Shown here in pieces: positions 17,164-25,270 of a DNA stretch of 64,000 nucleotides. This stretch comes from Lentzea jiangxiensis (GTDB lineage Bacteria > Actinomycetota > Actinomycetes > Mycobacteriales > Pseudonocardiaceae): assembly GCF_900104175.1 (NCBI RefSeq), contig NZ_FNIX01000007.1, positions 186,001 to 250,000 of the forward strand, written 5' to 3'. How positions within the stretch are numbered: the first letter of the stretch is position 1; each line of letters opens with the position of its first letter. Below the pieces are notes generated by a model, which did not search any database, was not told the DNA's origin, and worked only from the letters and a program-made list of their open reading frames with translations. The translations under genes and the position numbers were made by a program.

Positions 17164-17517
17164 CTAGAGCTGCTGCGTGAGGTTCACGGGGTTTCCGTCC
17201 GGATCGAACACGTGCGCGACCCGGCGGCCCCACGGCATGTCGTTCGCCGGTCCCCGCACCCGCCCGCCCGCGGGTTCGACCAGCGGCAGCAGCGCGTCGA
17301 CGTCGGTCACGGCGATGTCCAGCGCGATCCGCGGCGTCGCCGAGAGGTCGGCGTCCTCCGCGACGAGGCCGAGCTCGGACTCGTCGATCCGCAGGGCCTT
17401 GTAGAACACCTCGCCCTGCTCCGGGTACCGGAAGACCTCGGTCGCGCCGAAGACCTGCTCGTAGAACGCCTGCACGGCCGGCAGGTCCGGGGTGATGATG
17501 ATGGGCTGGATCCCCAT
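17164..17517 (-). CDS. VOC family protein
   Basis: 117 residues with the VOC pattern (IIITPDLPAVQAFYEQVFGATEVFRYP at the start, HVFDPDGNPVNLTQQL at the end). A likely metal-coordinating Glu is conserved in the family but not firmly assigned here. It starts 9 nt after the stop of the SigG-type sigma factor and is clearly in its operon. VOC proteins are regular partners of SigG-like sigma factors in actinobacteria, suggesting a role in the same stress or detoxification response. Confidence 0.85.
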   Translation of the reverse strand: MGIQPIIITPDLPAVQAFYEQVFGATEVFRYPEQGEVFYKALRIDESELGLVAEDADLSATPRIALDIAVTDVDALLPLVEPAGGRVRGPANDMPWGRRVAHVFDPDGNPVNLTQQL

Positions 17518-17526
17518 TAACGCCTC

Positions 17527-18465
17527 CTAGTCGTCCACGGTGGTACGGGACGGCCGCCCGGAACTCATCGGTGCGCCGAACAACGGCAGCAACTCGTCGA
17601 CGTTCAGGTACGTCGTCGTCCCCGTGACCAGCCCACCCCGCACGTCGAGGAACACCAGCCCGAACGGCTGCTCCATCCCCGGCCGCAGCTGCCAGTAGGC
17701 GGGCGACCCGTTCGCCCCGACGGGCACCAGCCAAGCACCGTCGCACGAGGCGTTCGGATCGCTCAACGCCAGGGAGATCGCCTCACGCCCGCGCAGCCAC
17801 CAGCTGAACGGCGGCATCGACATCGTGGCGTCCTCGTGCAGCAACGCGACCAACGTCCGCACGTCGTGCCGCTCGAACGCCTCGCAGTACCGGCTGAGCA
17901 GTGACTTCTGCACAGGATCCGCCGGGTCCAGCGGCTCCCCGGGGTCGACGTCGCGCAGGGACGCCCGAGCCCGCTGCAACGCGCTGTTGACCGCGGCGAC
18001 GGAGATGTCCAGCAGGGCGGCGACCTCGGCGGCCTGCCAGGCCAGCACGTCGCGCAGGATCAGCACCGCGCGCTGCCGGGCCGGCAGGTGCTGGAGTGCC
18101 GCCACGAAAGCCAGCCGCACGGTCTCGCGGCGGATCGCCAGGTCCTCGGGCAGCACCGCCGCGTCCGGCACCGGCTGCACGAAGACGCGTTCGGGCAGGG
18201 GAGCGCCGATCTCCCCGCCCGACGGCCCGAGGTCAACGGCCAGAGCACGCCGCTGAGCCGACCGTTGCATGTCGATGCAGATGTTCGTGGCGATGCGGTA
18301 GAGCCACGTGCGCAGCGACGCGCGTGACGGGTCGTAGCTGTCGTACGCCTTCCATGCGCGCACGAGTGTTTCCTGCACGGCGTCCTCGGCCTCGAAGCCC
18401 GAGCCGAGCATGCGGTAGCAGTAGCCGGTCAGCTCGATCCGGAACGGCTCCAGCGCGTCGATCAC
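17527..18465 (-). CDS. ECF sigma factor, SigG (TIGR02960-like) type
   Basis: 312 residues. Sigma region 2 (residues about 10-75, YCYRMLGSGFEAEDAVQETLVRAW, LYRIATNICID), region 4 (about 115-175, ALQHLPARQRAVLILRDVLAWQAAEVAALLDIS), then a SnoaL-like domain (about 190-310) as in SigG/SigJ-type factors with a fused regulatory domain in place of a separate anti-sigma factor. TAGGGT lies 6 nt before the GTG (18472-18477 on the complement), so it may be leaderless. It directs RNA polymerase to stress promoters; the downstream VOC gene is co-transcribed. Confidence 0.9.
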   Translation of the reverse strand: MIDALEPFRIELTGYCYRMLGSGFEAEDAVQETLVRAWKAYDSYDPSRASLRTWLYRIATNICIDMQRSAQRRALAVDLGPSGGEIGAPLPERVFVQPVPDAAVLPEDLAIRRETVRLAFVAALQHLPARQRAVLILRDVLAWQAAEVAALLDISVAAVNSALQRARASLRDVDPGEPLDPADPVQKSLLSRYCEAFERHDVRTLVALLHEDATMSMPPFSWWLRGREAISLALSDPNASCDGAWLVPVGANGSPAYWQLRPGMEQPFGLVFLDVRGGLVTGTTTYLNVDELLPLFGAPMSSGRPSRTTVDD

Positions 18466-18520
18466 GCACCGACCCTACGCGGACCGATGAGTCCGGGCCG
18501 GACGATCCGTACACACGACC

Positions 18521-19111
18521 ATGACGCAGGACATCCGGGCCGCGGTGGCGGCCGAACGACGTGAGCAGGCCGAGCTCCTCAGCGGACTGACCGAGGACCA
18601 GTGGAACGCCCCCAGCCTCTGCGAGGGCTGGACCGTCAAGCACGTCGTCGCCCACACGACGCTGCCGTACCGCTCGCCGGGCAGGCGCGTGCTGTGGGAG
18701 CTGCTCAAGTCGGCGGGTCGCTTCAACCACGCCTCCGACCGCATGGCCCGCCAGGACGCGGCGGCACTGTCCACGGGCGACCTGCTGCGAACGCTGAAGG
18801 CCAACGTCGACCACCCGTGGACGCCGCCCGGTGGAGGCGCGGTGGGCGCGTTGTCGCACGACGTGATCCACGGACTGGACATCACGGTGGCGCTCGGCCT
18901 GGACCGCAAGGTGCCCCACGAGCGGCTGCGGATGGTCCTCGACGGCATGAAACCCGCCAACGTCGAGTACTTCGGCGCGGACCTGCGGGACAAGCGGCTG
19001 GAGGCCACGGACCTGGAGTGGGCGTTCGGGCAGGGGCAGCCGGTCAGGGACGAGGCGCAGAACCTGTTGCTGCTGGTGTGCGGGCGACGGCTGCCGTCGG
19101 CTCAGCGGTAG
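18521..19111 (+). CDS. Maleylpyruvate isomerase-family (DinB-like) protein
   Basis: 196 residues beginning with the four-helix mycothiol-dependent / DinB-like domain (AAVAAERREQAELLSGLTEDQWNAPSLCEGWTVKHVVAHTT). Metal-ligand His candidates sit in VVAHTT and in SHDVIHGLDI. Members use mycothiol and a divalent metal in detoxification; the true substrate is not predictable. It is divergent from the sigma factor. A short stretch downstream (19112-19262) carries only fragmentary coding-like text and no supportable gene. Confidence 0.8.
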   Translation: MTQDIRAAVAAERREQAELLSGLTEDQWNAPSLCEGWTVKHVVAHTTLPYRSPGRRVLWELLKSAGRFNHASDRMARQDAAALSTGDLLRTLKANVDHPWTPPGGGAVGALSHDVIHGLDITVALGLDRKVPHERLRMVLDGMKPANVEYFGADLRDKRLEATDLEWAFGQGQPVRDEAQNLLLLVCGRRLPSAQR

Positions 19112-19262
19112 CCGGGGCGGAGGACGTCGAGGGTGACCGGGCCGACGGGCGCGGAGGTCCGGTCAGTCGCTGTTCGCTGGAGCGAAAGCGTCCCCGTGGT
19201 GGACGCCCTCCTCGCGCAGGAGCCGGCCCCGGAACGCCGGGAGCCCGGGTCGAAGCCGCGGC

Positions 19263-19715
19263 TCAGCCCGTGCCGCTGACCTCTTCGCGCACCCGCGAGG
19301 TCGCCTCGATCGTCGACGCGAGGAACTTCGCCACCACCCCCCGCTCGTCCGGGCTCATCCCCGCCCAGGCCGAGGCGTACTCCCGGGCCAGCGGCTGGAA
19401 GAACGTGGCCGCCAGCGCCGTCGCCGTGTCGAGCACCCGCAGCTCGACGCGGCGGCGGTCGCCGGGATCGCGGTCGCGCACGACGTGGCCGGCCCTTTCC
19501 AGGCGGTCGAGGACGGACGTCGTGGCCGAGGCGCTGAGGTTCAGCGCCCTCGCCAGCGTGCCGGGTGTCATCGGAGTGGTCATGATGAGGTTCAGCGCTG
19601 TCATGTCGGTGGGATGCAACTCGTGAGCGGCGCTGAAGATCTCCAGGAACCGGTTCGACTCCATCACCAGCGTGCGCAACATCATGCTCAGGTCGTAGTC
19701 GGTTGCATCGTTCAC
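19263..19715 (-). CDS. MarR family regulator
   Basis: 150 residues with the MarR winged helix (TPGTLARALNLSASATTSVLDRLERAGHVVRDRDPGDRRRVELRV). TAAGCT lies 6 nt before the GTG (19722-19727 on the complement), giving a leaderless start. It faces the MMPL exporter across a 55-bp gap that holds two repeated half-palindromic sites, so it very likely represses both. Ligands for MarR proteins are typically phenolic or lipophilic. Confidence 0.9.
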   Translation of the reverse strand: MNDATDYDLSMMLRTLVMESNRFLEIFSAAHELHPTDMTALNLIMTTPMTPGTLARALNLSASATTSVLDRLERAGHVVRDRDPGDRRRVELRVLDTATALAATFFQPLAREYASAWAGMSPDERGVVAKFLASTIEATSRVREEVSGTG

Positions 19716-19731
19716 GGGGACAGCTTACTGT

Positions 19732-19760
19732 TTCGGCCATCGAAACGTTCGACGATCGAA
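19732..19760. promoter_or_regulatory. Tandem TTCG-N5-CGAA sites, probable MarR operators
   Basis: TTCGGCCATCGAA (19732-19744) and TTCGACGATCGAA (19748-19760) are two copies of TTCG-N3-ATCGAA at 16-bp spacing. They abut the -10 region of the MarR gene and cover the likely promoter and ribosome-binding region of the MMPL gene. Confidence 0.65.
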
Positions 19761-19770
19761 GGAACATCTG

Positions 19771-21747
19771 ATGCGAGTCCTCGCCGGCGTCCTGCTCGTG
19801 GTCTGGCTGGCCCTGGGCGGCTTCACCGGCCCGTACGCGGGCAAGTTGTCGGAGGTGGCGGAGAACGACAGCAGTGCGTTCCTGCCCAACTCCGCCGAGT
19901 CCACCCAGGTCGCCGAGCTGCAGAAGAAGTTCCAGCGCGAGGAGGCCATCCCGGCGATCGTCGTGGTGGAACGCTCCGGCGGGCTGACCGAGGACGACAA
20001 GAAGTACCTCGCCGAGCAGGCCAAGGGCTTCCAGGCGTCGCCGGTGATCCCGGCGCCCAACGACAACGAGGCCGCGCAGCTCGTCGTGCTGCTCGATCCG
20101 GCCAAGGACGTCAAGGACTCGGTCTTCCAGCTCCGCGACGGCGCGCGAGGTGCGCCCGAGGGGCTGACGGTGCTGGTCACCGGGCCGGCGGCGCAGGTCG
20201 CGGACCTCGTGGAGGCGTTCGGCGGGATCGACGGGTTGCTGCTGGTCGTCGCGGCCGCGGTGGTCGCGCTGATCCTGCTCGTCGTCTACCGCAGTCCCAT
20301 CCTGCCGGTCGTGGTGCTGGTGTCGGCGGTGTTCGCGCTGGGGCTGGCCAGTTTCGTGGTCTACCTGCTCGCCAAGAACGACGTGCTGGCGCTCAACGGC
20401 CAGAGCCAGGGCATCCTGTCGATCCTGGTGGTCGGCGCCGCGACGGACTACGCCCTGTTGCTGGTGTCGAGGTTCCGCGAGGAGCTGCGCGACAGCGAGG
20501 ACAGGGTCGCCGCCATCAGGGCGGCCTGGCGCGGCACGATCGAGCCCATCGCCGCGTCCGCCGGCACCGTGATCCTCGGCGTGCTGTGCCTGCTGTTCAG
20601 CGACCTCGACTCGAACAAGGGCCTCGGGCCGGTGGCGGCCATCGGCATCGGCGCCGCGCTGATCACGACCATGACGTTCCTGCCCGCGGTGCTGGCGCTG
20701 CTCGGACGGGCCGCCTTCTGGCCGTTCGCGCCGAAGTTCGGCTCCGGGCACCCCGAGACGAGCGGGCTCTGGGGGCGCACGGCGAATTTCGTGCGCAGCA
20801 AGCCCCGGGCGATCTGGGTCGTCTCGACGCTCGTGCTGCTCGTCGGCGCGGCGTTCCTGCCGCAGCTCAAGGCGTCCGGCACGGCGCAGTCCGACGTGTT
20901 CCTCACCGAGGTCGAGTCCGTCGCGGGCCAGGAGGTGCTGTCGCGGCACTTCCCCGGCGGCACCGGGTCGCCGACGATCATCATCGCGCAGGAGGCGGAG
21001 GCCGCGGAGGTCCTGCGGAAGGCCGAGGTGGACGGTGTCGCCGAGGTCCGGCCGGCCGGAACCGCGGACGGGCTCGTCAGCATCCAGGCCACGCTCGCGG
21101 ACGCGCCCGACTCCGACGCGGCGGTCGCGACCGTGCAACGGATCCGCGACGCCGTGCGCGGGACGGGCGAGGCGAAGGTCGGCGGGCCGACGGCGACGCT
21201 GCTCGACACCAGGACGACGTCCGAGCACGACCGGACGCTGATCATCCCCATCGTGCTCGTGGTGATCTTCCTGATCCTCGCCGTGCTGCTCCGGTCGCTG
21301 CTCGCGCCGTTGCTGCTGATCGCGACGGTGGTGCTGTCGTTCGCGGCGACCATGGGCGTGTCGGCGCTGGTGTTCAACCACGTCTTCGACTTCCCGGGCT
21401 CGGACCCGGTGGTGCCGCTGTTCGGGTTCGTGTTCCTGGTGGCGCTGGGCATCGACTACAACATCTTCCTGATGACCCGCGTCCGCGAGGAGACCCGGCG
21501 GCTCGGCACGGTCGAGGGCACGATCAGGGGCCTCAGCCTCACCGGTGGCGTGATCACGTCGGCCGGTGTGGTGCTCGCGGCGACGTTCGCGGCGCTGGCC
21601 GTGCTGCCGATCCTGTTCCTGACGCAGATCGCGTTCATCGTGGCGTTCGGCGTGCTGCTCGACACGCTGCTGGTGCGGTCGTTGCTCGTCCCGGCGCTGT
21701 CGGTGGACATCGGTGGCCGGATCTGGTGGCCGTCGAAGCTCCGGTGA
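19771..21747 (+). CDS. MMPL/RND-type membrane exporter
   Basis: 658 residues with two repeats. Each has an N-terminal helix, an extracytoplasmic domain, and a bundle of five to six helices. The characteristic loops are VVGAATDYALLLVSRFREEL in the first half and LVALGIDYNIFLMTRVREET in the second, which carry the conserved Asp-Tyr pair of the proton path. It is shorter than mycobacterial MmpL3-type proteins. Expected to export a lipid or lipophilic drug across the cytoplasmic membrane. Divergent from the MarR gene, which probably controls it. Confidence 0.9.
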   Translation: MRVLAGVLLVVWLALGGFTGPYAGKLSEVAENDSSAFLPNSAESTQVAELQKKFQREEAIPAIVVVERSGGLTEDDKKYLAEQAKGFQASPVIPAPNDNEAAQLVVLLDPAKDVKDSVFQLRDGARGAPEGLTVLVTGPAAQVADLVEAFGGIDGLLLVVAAAVVALILLVVYRSPILPVVVLVSAVFALGLASFVVYLLAKNDVLALNGQSQGILSILVVGAATDYALLLVSRFREELRDSEDRVAAIRAAWRGTIEPIAASAGTVILGVLCLLFSDLDSNKGLGPVAAIGIGAALITTMTFLPAVLALLGRAAFWPFAPKFGSGHPETSGLWGRTANFVRSKPRAIWVVSTLVLLVGAAFLPQLKASGTAQSDVFLTEVESVAGQEVLSRHFPGGTGSPTIIIAQEAEAAEVLRKAEVDGVAEVRPAGTADGLVSIQATLADAPDSDAAVATVQRIRDAVRGTGEAKVGGPTATLLDTRTTSEHDRTLIIPIVLVVIFLILAVLLRSLLAPLLLIATVVLSFAATMGVSALVFNHVFDFPGSDPVVPLFGFVFLVALGIDYNIFLMTRVREETRRLGTVEGTIRGLSLTGGVITSAGVVLAATFAALAVLPILFLTQIAFIVAFGVLLDTLLVRSLLVPALSVDIGGRIWWPSKLR

Positions 21748-21763
21748 GCCAGGATTGGCGGTC

Positions 21764-22867
21764 ATGACCTACACGGCCCGTCAGCTCAACCGCGCCACCC
21801 TCGACCGGCAGATGCTGCTGAGGCGTGAACCCGTGGACGTGCTGACGGCCGTGGACCGGGTCGTGGCGATCCAGGCGCAGGAACCCGCGTCGCCGTACCT
21901 CGCGCTGTGGAACCGGGTCGAGGACTTCGACCCGGCGGACCTGGACGAGGCGTTCACGAGCGGGGCGGTCCGCAAGGCGTCGCTGATGCGGATCACCCTG
22001 CACGCCGTCACCGCCGCCGACCACGAGGTGTTCCACCACGCGATGCTGCCCGCGTTGCGCGCCTCCCGGCTGTACGACAAGCGCTTCAAGGGCATGGACG
22101 TCACGATCGAGCAGACCGACGCGTTGCTCGGGCACCTGCTGGAGTTCGCGAGGACGCCGCGGCAGAAGGCCGAGATCGAGGAACTGCTGCACTCCCACGT
22201 CGGCGACGTCGGCGAACCGGGCGTCTGGTGGGCGCTGCGGACCTACGGAGGTCTTGTCCACGCGCCGACGGGCGGGCCGTGGTCTTTCGGCCTGCGGCCC
22301 GCCTACCGGTCCGTGACGACGCGGGCGCGCGAACGGCTGGAGTGCGTGGCCGCGATGCTGCGCCGCTACCTCACCGGCTTCGGACCGGCGACCGTGCCCG
22401 ACATGAACCAGTTCACCATGCTGCCGCGCACGACGATCCGCGAAGCCCTGGCACTGCTCGACCTCACCGAGTCCGGTGGCTACTACGACGTTCCCCACCG
22501 GACGGTGCCGGACGAGGAGACCCCGGCGCCGCCCAGGCTGATGGCGATGTGGGACAGCACGTTGCTCGCCTACGCCGACCGGACCCGGCTGATCCCGGAG
22601 CCCTACCGGAAAGTGGTCATCCGCACCAACGGCGACACCCTGCCCACCCTCCTCGTCGACGGCCGGGTCGCCGGCGTCTGGCGTCCCACCGAGGACGGCG
22701 GAATCGAAGCGACCTCGTTCCACGCGCTCAGCGACGACGACTGGACCGGCCTCGCCGAAGAGGCCGCGACGCTGAAGAAACTCCTCGGGGACAGGGAACC
22801 GCAGGTGTACCGCCGCTACGCACGGTGGTGGAACGGCCTTCCCGCCCACGACGTTCGTGTCGTGTGA
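21764..22867 (+). CDS. AlkZ-like winged-helix DNA glycosylase
   Basis: 367 residues of the PF06224 winged-helix family (HTH_42), which includes the interstrand-crosslink glycosylases AlkZ and YcaQ. The catalytic Q-x-Q motif is seen as AIQAQEP near residue 37. Three tandem winged-helix modules are expected over residues 1-280, followed by a beta-barrel region (LPTLLVDGRVAGVWR). It should unhook or remove bulky alkylated bases from DNA. Family members are often self-resistance genes in clusters for DNA alkylators, but no such cluster is visible here. ATG at 21764, 16 nt after the exporter stop. Confidence 0.85.
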   Translation: MTYTARQLNRATLDRQMLLRREPVDVLTAVDRVVAIQAQEPASPYLALWNRVEDFDPADLDEAFTSGAVRKASLMRITLHAVTAADHEVFHHAMLPALRASRLYDKRFKGMDVTIEQTDALLGHLLEFARTPRQKAEIEELLHSHVGDVGEPGVWWALRTYGGLVHAPTGGPWSFGLRPAYRSVTTRARERLECVAAMLRRYLTGFGPATVPDMNQFTMLPRTTIREALALLDLTESGGYYDVPHRTVPDEETPAPPRLMAMWDSTLLAYADRTRLIPEPYRKVVIRTNGDTLPTLLVDGRVAGVWRPTEDGGIEATSFHALSDDDWTGLAEEAATLKKLLGDREPQVYRRYARWWNGLPAHDVRVV

Positions 22868-22990
22868 GAACGTCGAGATCCACAAAGGACGCCCGCTGAG
22901 CCCTCCCGCGACGCCTGGTCACCAACGGCGTCGCGGAGTTCGTCGGCAAGCACCCAGCCCAGAACGTGGTCGCCATGGCGACCTCCTCGT
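22868..22990 (-). pseudogene. Possible transposase (integrase-core) relic
   Basis: The complement contains HVLGWVLADELRDAVGD followed about 15 residues later by CGSRRSHTTRTS. This loosely follows the GWxxADHxxT...HSDRGSQYTS spacing of IS3-type integrase cores. The acidic residues are lost and no inverted repeats are visible. An ATG at 22976 with AGGAGG in front is present but its frame (MATTFWAGC...) looks non-coding. I treat this as a weak relic call in a decayed stretch. Confidence 0.25.
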
Positions 22991-23099
22991 TACGCCGATC
23001 GGACGCTGTGGTCGATAGGTCGTCCGGGAGTGACCAGGCGTTATCACGTTCGGCAACAATTCGGGGGCCGGTGTTGCCAGTCGATCGCGAGGCTCGCGC

Positions 23100-23347
23100 G
23101 ACGGACACCGGGAAGCCGGCGTGCAGGAAGATCGAGGAATTCAGCGGCCCACGAGATGGACCGCTGGTGGTGGAAGCTGTCGAGGAAGACGCCCGGACCA
23201 CCTCGCGGCCCCGCGGCACCCCGTCCAGGCGTCGCAGAACGTCGTCTTGCCTGCGCCGTCCACGCCGTCGACCGCCACCAGGCAGGTCTCACAGATCGTG
23301 ACCGCGATGAGCCCTATCGGATGAGACCGGCGTCTCTCCTGCCTCAA
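23100..23347 (-). pseudogene. Decayed uridine-kinase-like P-loop NTPase
   Basis: The complement reads ICETCLVAVDGVDGAGKTTFCDA (Walker A GVDGAGKTT), then in another frame LDGVPRGREVVRA, then in a third LDSFHHQRSISW. Together these follow the start of actinobacterial uridine-kinase-like proteins (VAVDGVDGAGKTTFADAL... PVVRASLDDFHHPR). At least two frameshifts break it and the remainder is gone. The 600 bp between the AlkZ-like gene and the kdp operon otherwise hold only this relic, the putative integrase fragment and the kdp promoter region. Confidence 0.6.
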
Positions 23348-23445
23348 GAACGCGTAAAGGCCGGGCCTGCCCCCGTAAGGACGTTGTCAGGCATCCCCTG
23401 ATCAGGCATTTCGTGATGCACGCTGCCGGGCGTCCTCAAGAACGC
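23342..23445 (+). promoter_or_regulatory. kdp upstream region with 12-bp direct repeat
   Basis: CCTCAAGAACGC occurs at 23342-23353 and again at 23434-23445, 92 bp apart, in the leader of the kdp operon. The intervening text includes GCGTAAAGG and CCGTAAGGACG, which look like related half-sites. Position suggests binding sites for KdpE or another potassium-responsive regulator, or an RNA element; the sequence alone does not choose. Confidence 0.4.
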
Positions 23446-23469
23446 CAAGTCGTGGAAGGGAGCGGCGTC

Positions 23470-23553
23470 ATGGCCGACCTGGCCTACGCGTTGCTGCTGA
23501 TCGGGAGTTTCGTCGTGCTGGGCCTGACGGTGCGTGGACTGGAGAAGTTGTGA
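23470..23553 (+). CDS. Small membrane peptide upstream of kdpF
   Basis: 27 residues (MADLAYALLLIGSFVVLGLT then VRGLEKL): one transmembrane helix and a basic tail. GAAGGGAG stands before the ATG, and its TGA overlaps the kdpF GTG. Small peptides with this xxGLEKL/xxGxERL ending precede kdpF in several actinobacteria, from memory. It may be an extra small subunit or assembly factor of the Kdp pump. Confidence 0.65.
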   Translation: MADLAYALLLIGSFVVLGLTVRGLEKL

Positions 23554-23648
23554 GCACGGGACTCGTCGCGAACGCCGCCGGCGGCGTGATCGCGCTCGTG
23601 CTGCTCGTCTACCTGGTCATCGCACTCGTCAGGCCGGAGAAGTTCTGA
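23550..23648 (+). CDS. kdpF: Potassium-transporting ATPase KdpF subunit
   Basis: 32 residues with one transmembrane helix and the diagnostic ending [13 protein letters not shown]. KdpF stabilises the KdpABC complex in the cytoplasmic membrane. The GTG start overlaps the stop of the preceding small peptide, and its TGA overlaps the kdpA ATG. Confidence 0.88.
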   Translation: MSTGLVANAAGGVIALVLLVYLVIALVRPEKF

Positions 23649-25270
23649 TGCCACCTCTCGCCGCCGGCCTCCTGCAGGTCGGCATCCTCTTCGCGGCCCT
23701 CGCGGTCGCGTACCGGCCCCTTGGCGACCACATGGCCCGCGTGTACACCGCGAAAGGCCATTTAGGACTCGAACGAGCCGTCTACCGGTTCGCGCGGATC
23801 GACCCCGAGGCCGAGCAGAAGTGGAGCACCTACGCCTACGGCGTGCTCGGCTTCTCGTTCGTCGGCATCGTGTTCCTCTACATCGTCCAGCGGCTGCAGT
23901 CGTTGCTGCCGTTCGACTTCGACCGCGGCAACGTCGGCCCCGGCATGGCGTTCAACACGGCGATCAGCTTCGTGGCCAACACCAACTGGCAGTCGTACGT
24001 GCCGGAGGTCGTGATGGGCCACGCGGTCCAGATGATCGGCCTGACCGTGCAGAACTTCGTGTCCGCGGCGGTCGGCCTGGCCGTCGCCGTCGCGCTGGTG
24101 CGCGGATTCGTGCGGCACCAGACGGACCGGCTCGGCAACTTCTGGGTCGACCTGACCCGCGGCACCGTCAGGATCCTGCTGCCCATCGCGTTCATCGGCG
24201 CCGTCGTGCTGGTCGCGCTCGGCGTGACGATGAGCCTCGAGTCCGGGGTGGACGTCGACGGCCAGGTGGTGGCGAACGCTCCGGTCGCCAGCCAGGAGGT
24301 CATCAAGGCGTTCGGCACCAACGGCGGCGGCGTGCTCAACGCCAACTCGGCGCACCCGTTCGAGAACCCGAACGAGTGGACCAACCTCGTCGAGGTCTTC
24401 CTGATCCTCGTCGTCCCGGTCGCGCTCACCCGCACGTTCGGCCGGCTCGTCGGCACCGCGAAGCAGGGTCACGTCCTGCTCGGCGTCATGGGCGTCATCT
24501 GGTCCGCGATGCTCGCGGTGATCTGGGCCGCCGAGGCGAACGGCGTCCGGCCGCTGGAGGGCAAGGAGCTCCGGTTCGGCATCCCCGGCAGCGCGATCTT
24601 CGCCGACGCCACCACGGGCACGTCGACCGGCGCGGTCAACTCGCTGCACGACAGCTACACCGGGCTCGGTGGCGGTGCGGCGATGCTGAATATGCTGTTC
24701 GGCGAGATGACGCCCGGCGGTGTCGGAACCGGTCTCTACGGCATCCTCGTCATGGCGGTCATCGCGATGTTCCTCGCCGGGCTGATGGTCGGCCGCACGC
24801 CCGAGTACCTCGGCAAGAAGCTGGGGCGCAGGGAGGTCACGGCCGCCGCGGTCTCGATCCTCGCGATGCCGACCGTGCTGCTGGTCGGAGCCGGCATCGC
24901 CGCTGTTCTGCCGGGCACGCCGGCCGCGCTGAACAACCCGGGAGAGCACGGTCTGTCGGAGATCCTCTACGCCTACGCGTCGGCTTCCAACAACAACGGA
25001 AGCGCGTTCGCGGGCATCACCGCGACCAGCGACTGGTTCCAGTCCTCGCTCGGCCTGTGCATGCTCTTCGGCCGCTTCGTCCCGATGATCGCGGTGCTGG
25101 CGCTCGCCGGATCCCTCGCGGCGCAGAAGAAGGTGCCGGTCACGGCGGGCACGCTGCCCACCACCGGCCCGCTCTTCGCGACGCTGCTGACCGGCGCGAT
25201 CGTCCTGGTGGCCGCGCTGACGTTCGTTCCCGCTCTCGCCCTGGGTCCCATCGCGGAGGCACTGCTGTGA
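23648..25270 (+). CDS. kdpA: Potassium-transporting ATPase, K+-binding subunit KdpA
   Basis: 540 residues with ten or so transmembrane helices and the four selectivity-filter-like loops of the SKT family. These include [59 protein letters not shown] and [13 protein letters not shown]. It forms the K+ entry channel of the high-affinity pump. Length and all motifs are intact. TGATG overlap with kdpF, and GTGA overlap with kdpB, indicate tight coupling. Confidence 0.97.
   Translation: MPPLAAGLLQVGILFAALAVAYRPLGDHMARVYTAKGHLGLERAVYRFARIDPEAEQKWSTYAYGVLGFSFVGIVFLYIVQRLQSLLPFDFDRGNVGPGMAFNTAISFVANTNWQSYVPEVVMGHAVQMIGLTVQNFVSAAVGLAVAVALVRGFVRHQTDRLGNFWVDLTRGTVRILLPIAFIGAVVLVALGVTMSLESGVDVDGQVVANAPVASQEVIKAFGTNGGGVLNANSAHPFENPNEWTNLVEVFLILVVPVALTRTFGRLVGTAKQGHVLLGVMGVIWSAMLAVIWAAEANGVRPLEGKELRFGIPGSAIFADATTGTSTGAVNSLHDSYTGLGGGAAMLNMLFGEMTPGGVGTGLYGILVMAVIAMFLAGLMVGRTPEYLGKKLGRREVTAAAVSILAMPTVLLVGAGIAAVLPGTPAALNNPGEHGLSEILYAYASASNNNGSAFAGITATSDWFQSSLGLCMLFGRFVPMIAVLALAGSLAAQKKVPVTAGTLPTTGPLFATLLTGAIVLVAALTFVPALALGPIAEALL

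Noticed and set aside
19102-21765. Very long minus-strand open frame (887 codons) opposite the MMPL gene
   Set aside because: Low-complexity Arg/His/Glu-rich text with no domain; it is the antisense shadow of a high-GC gene.
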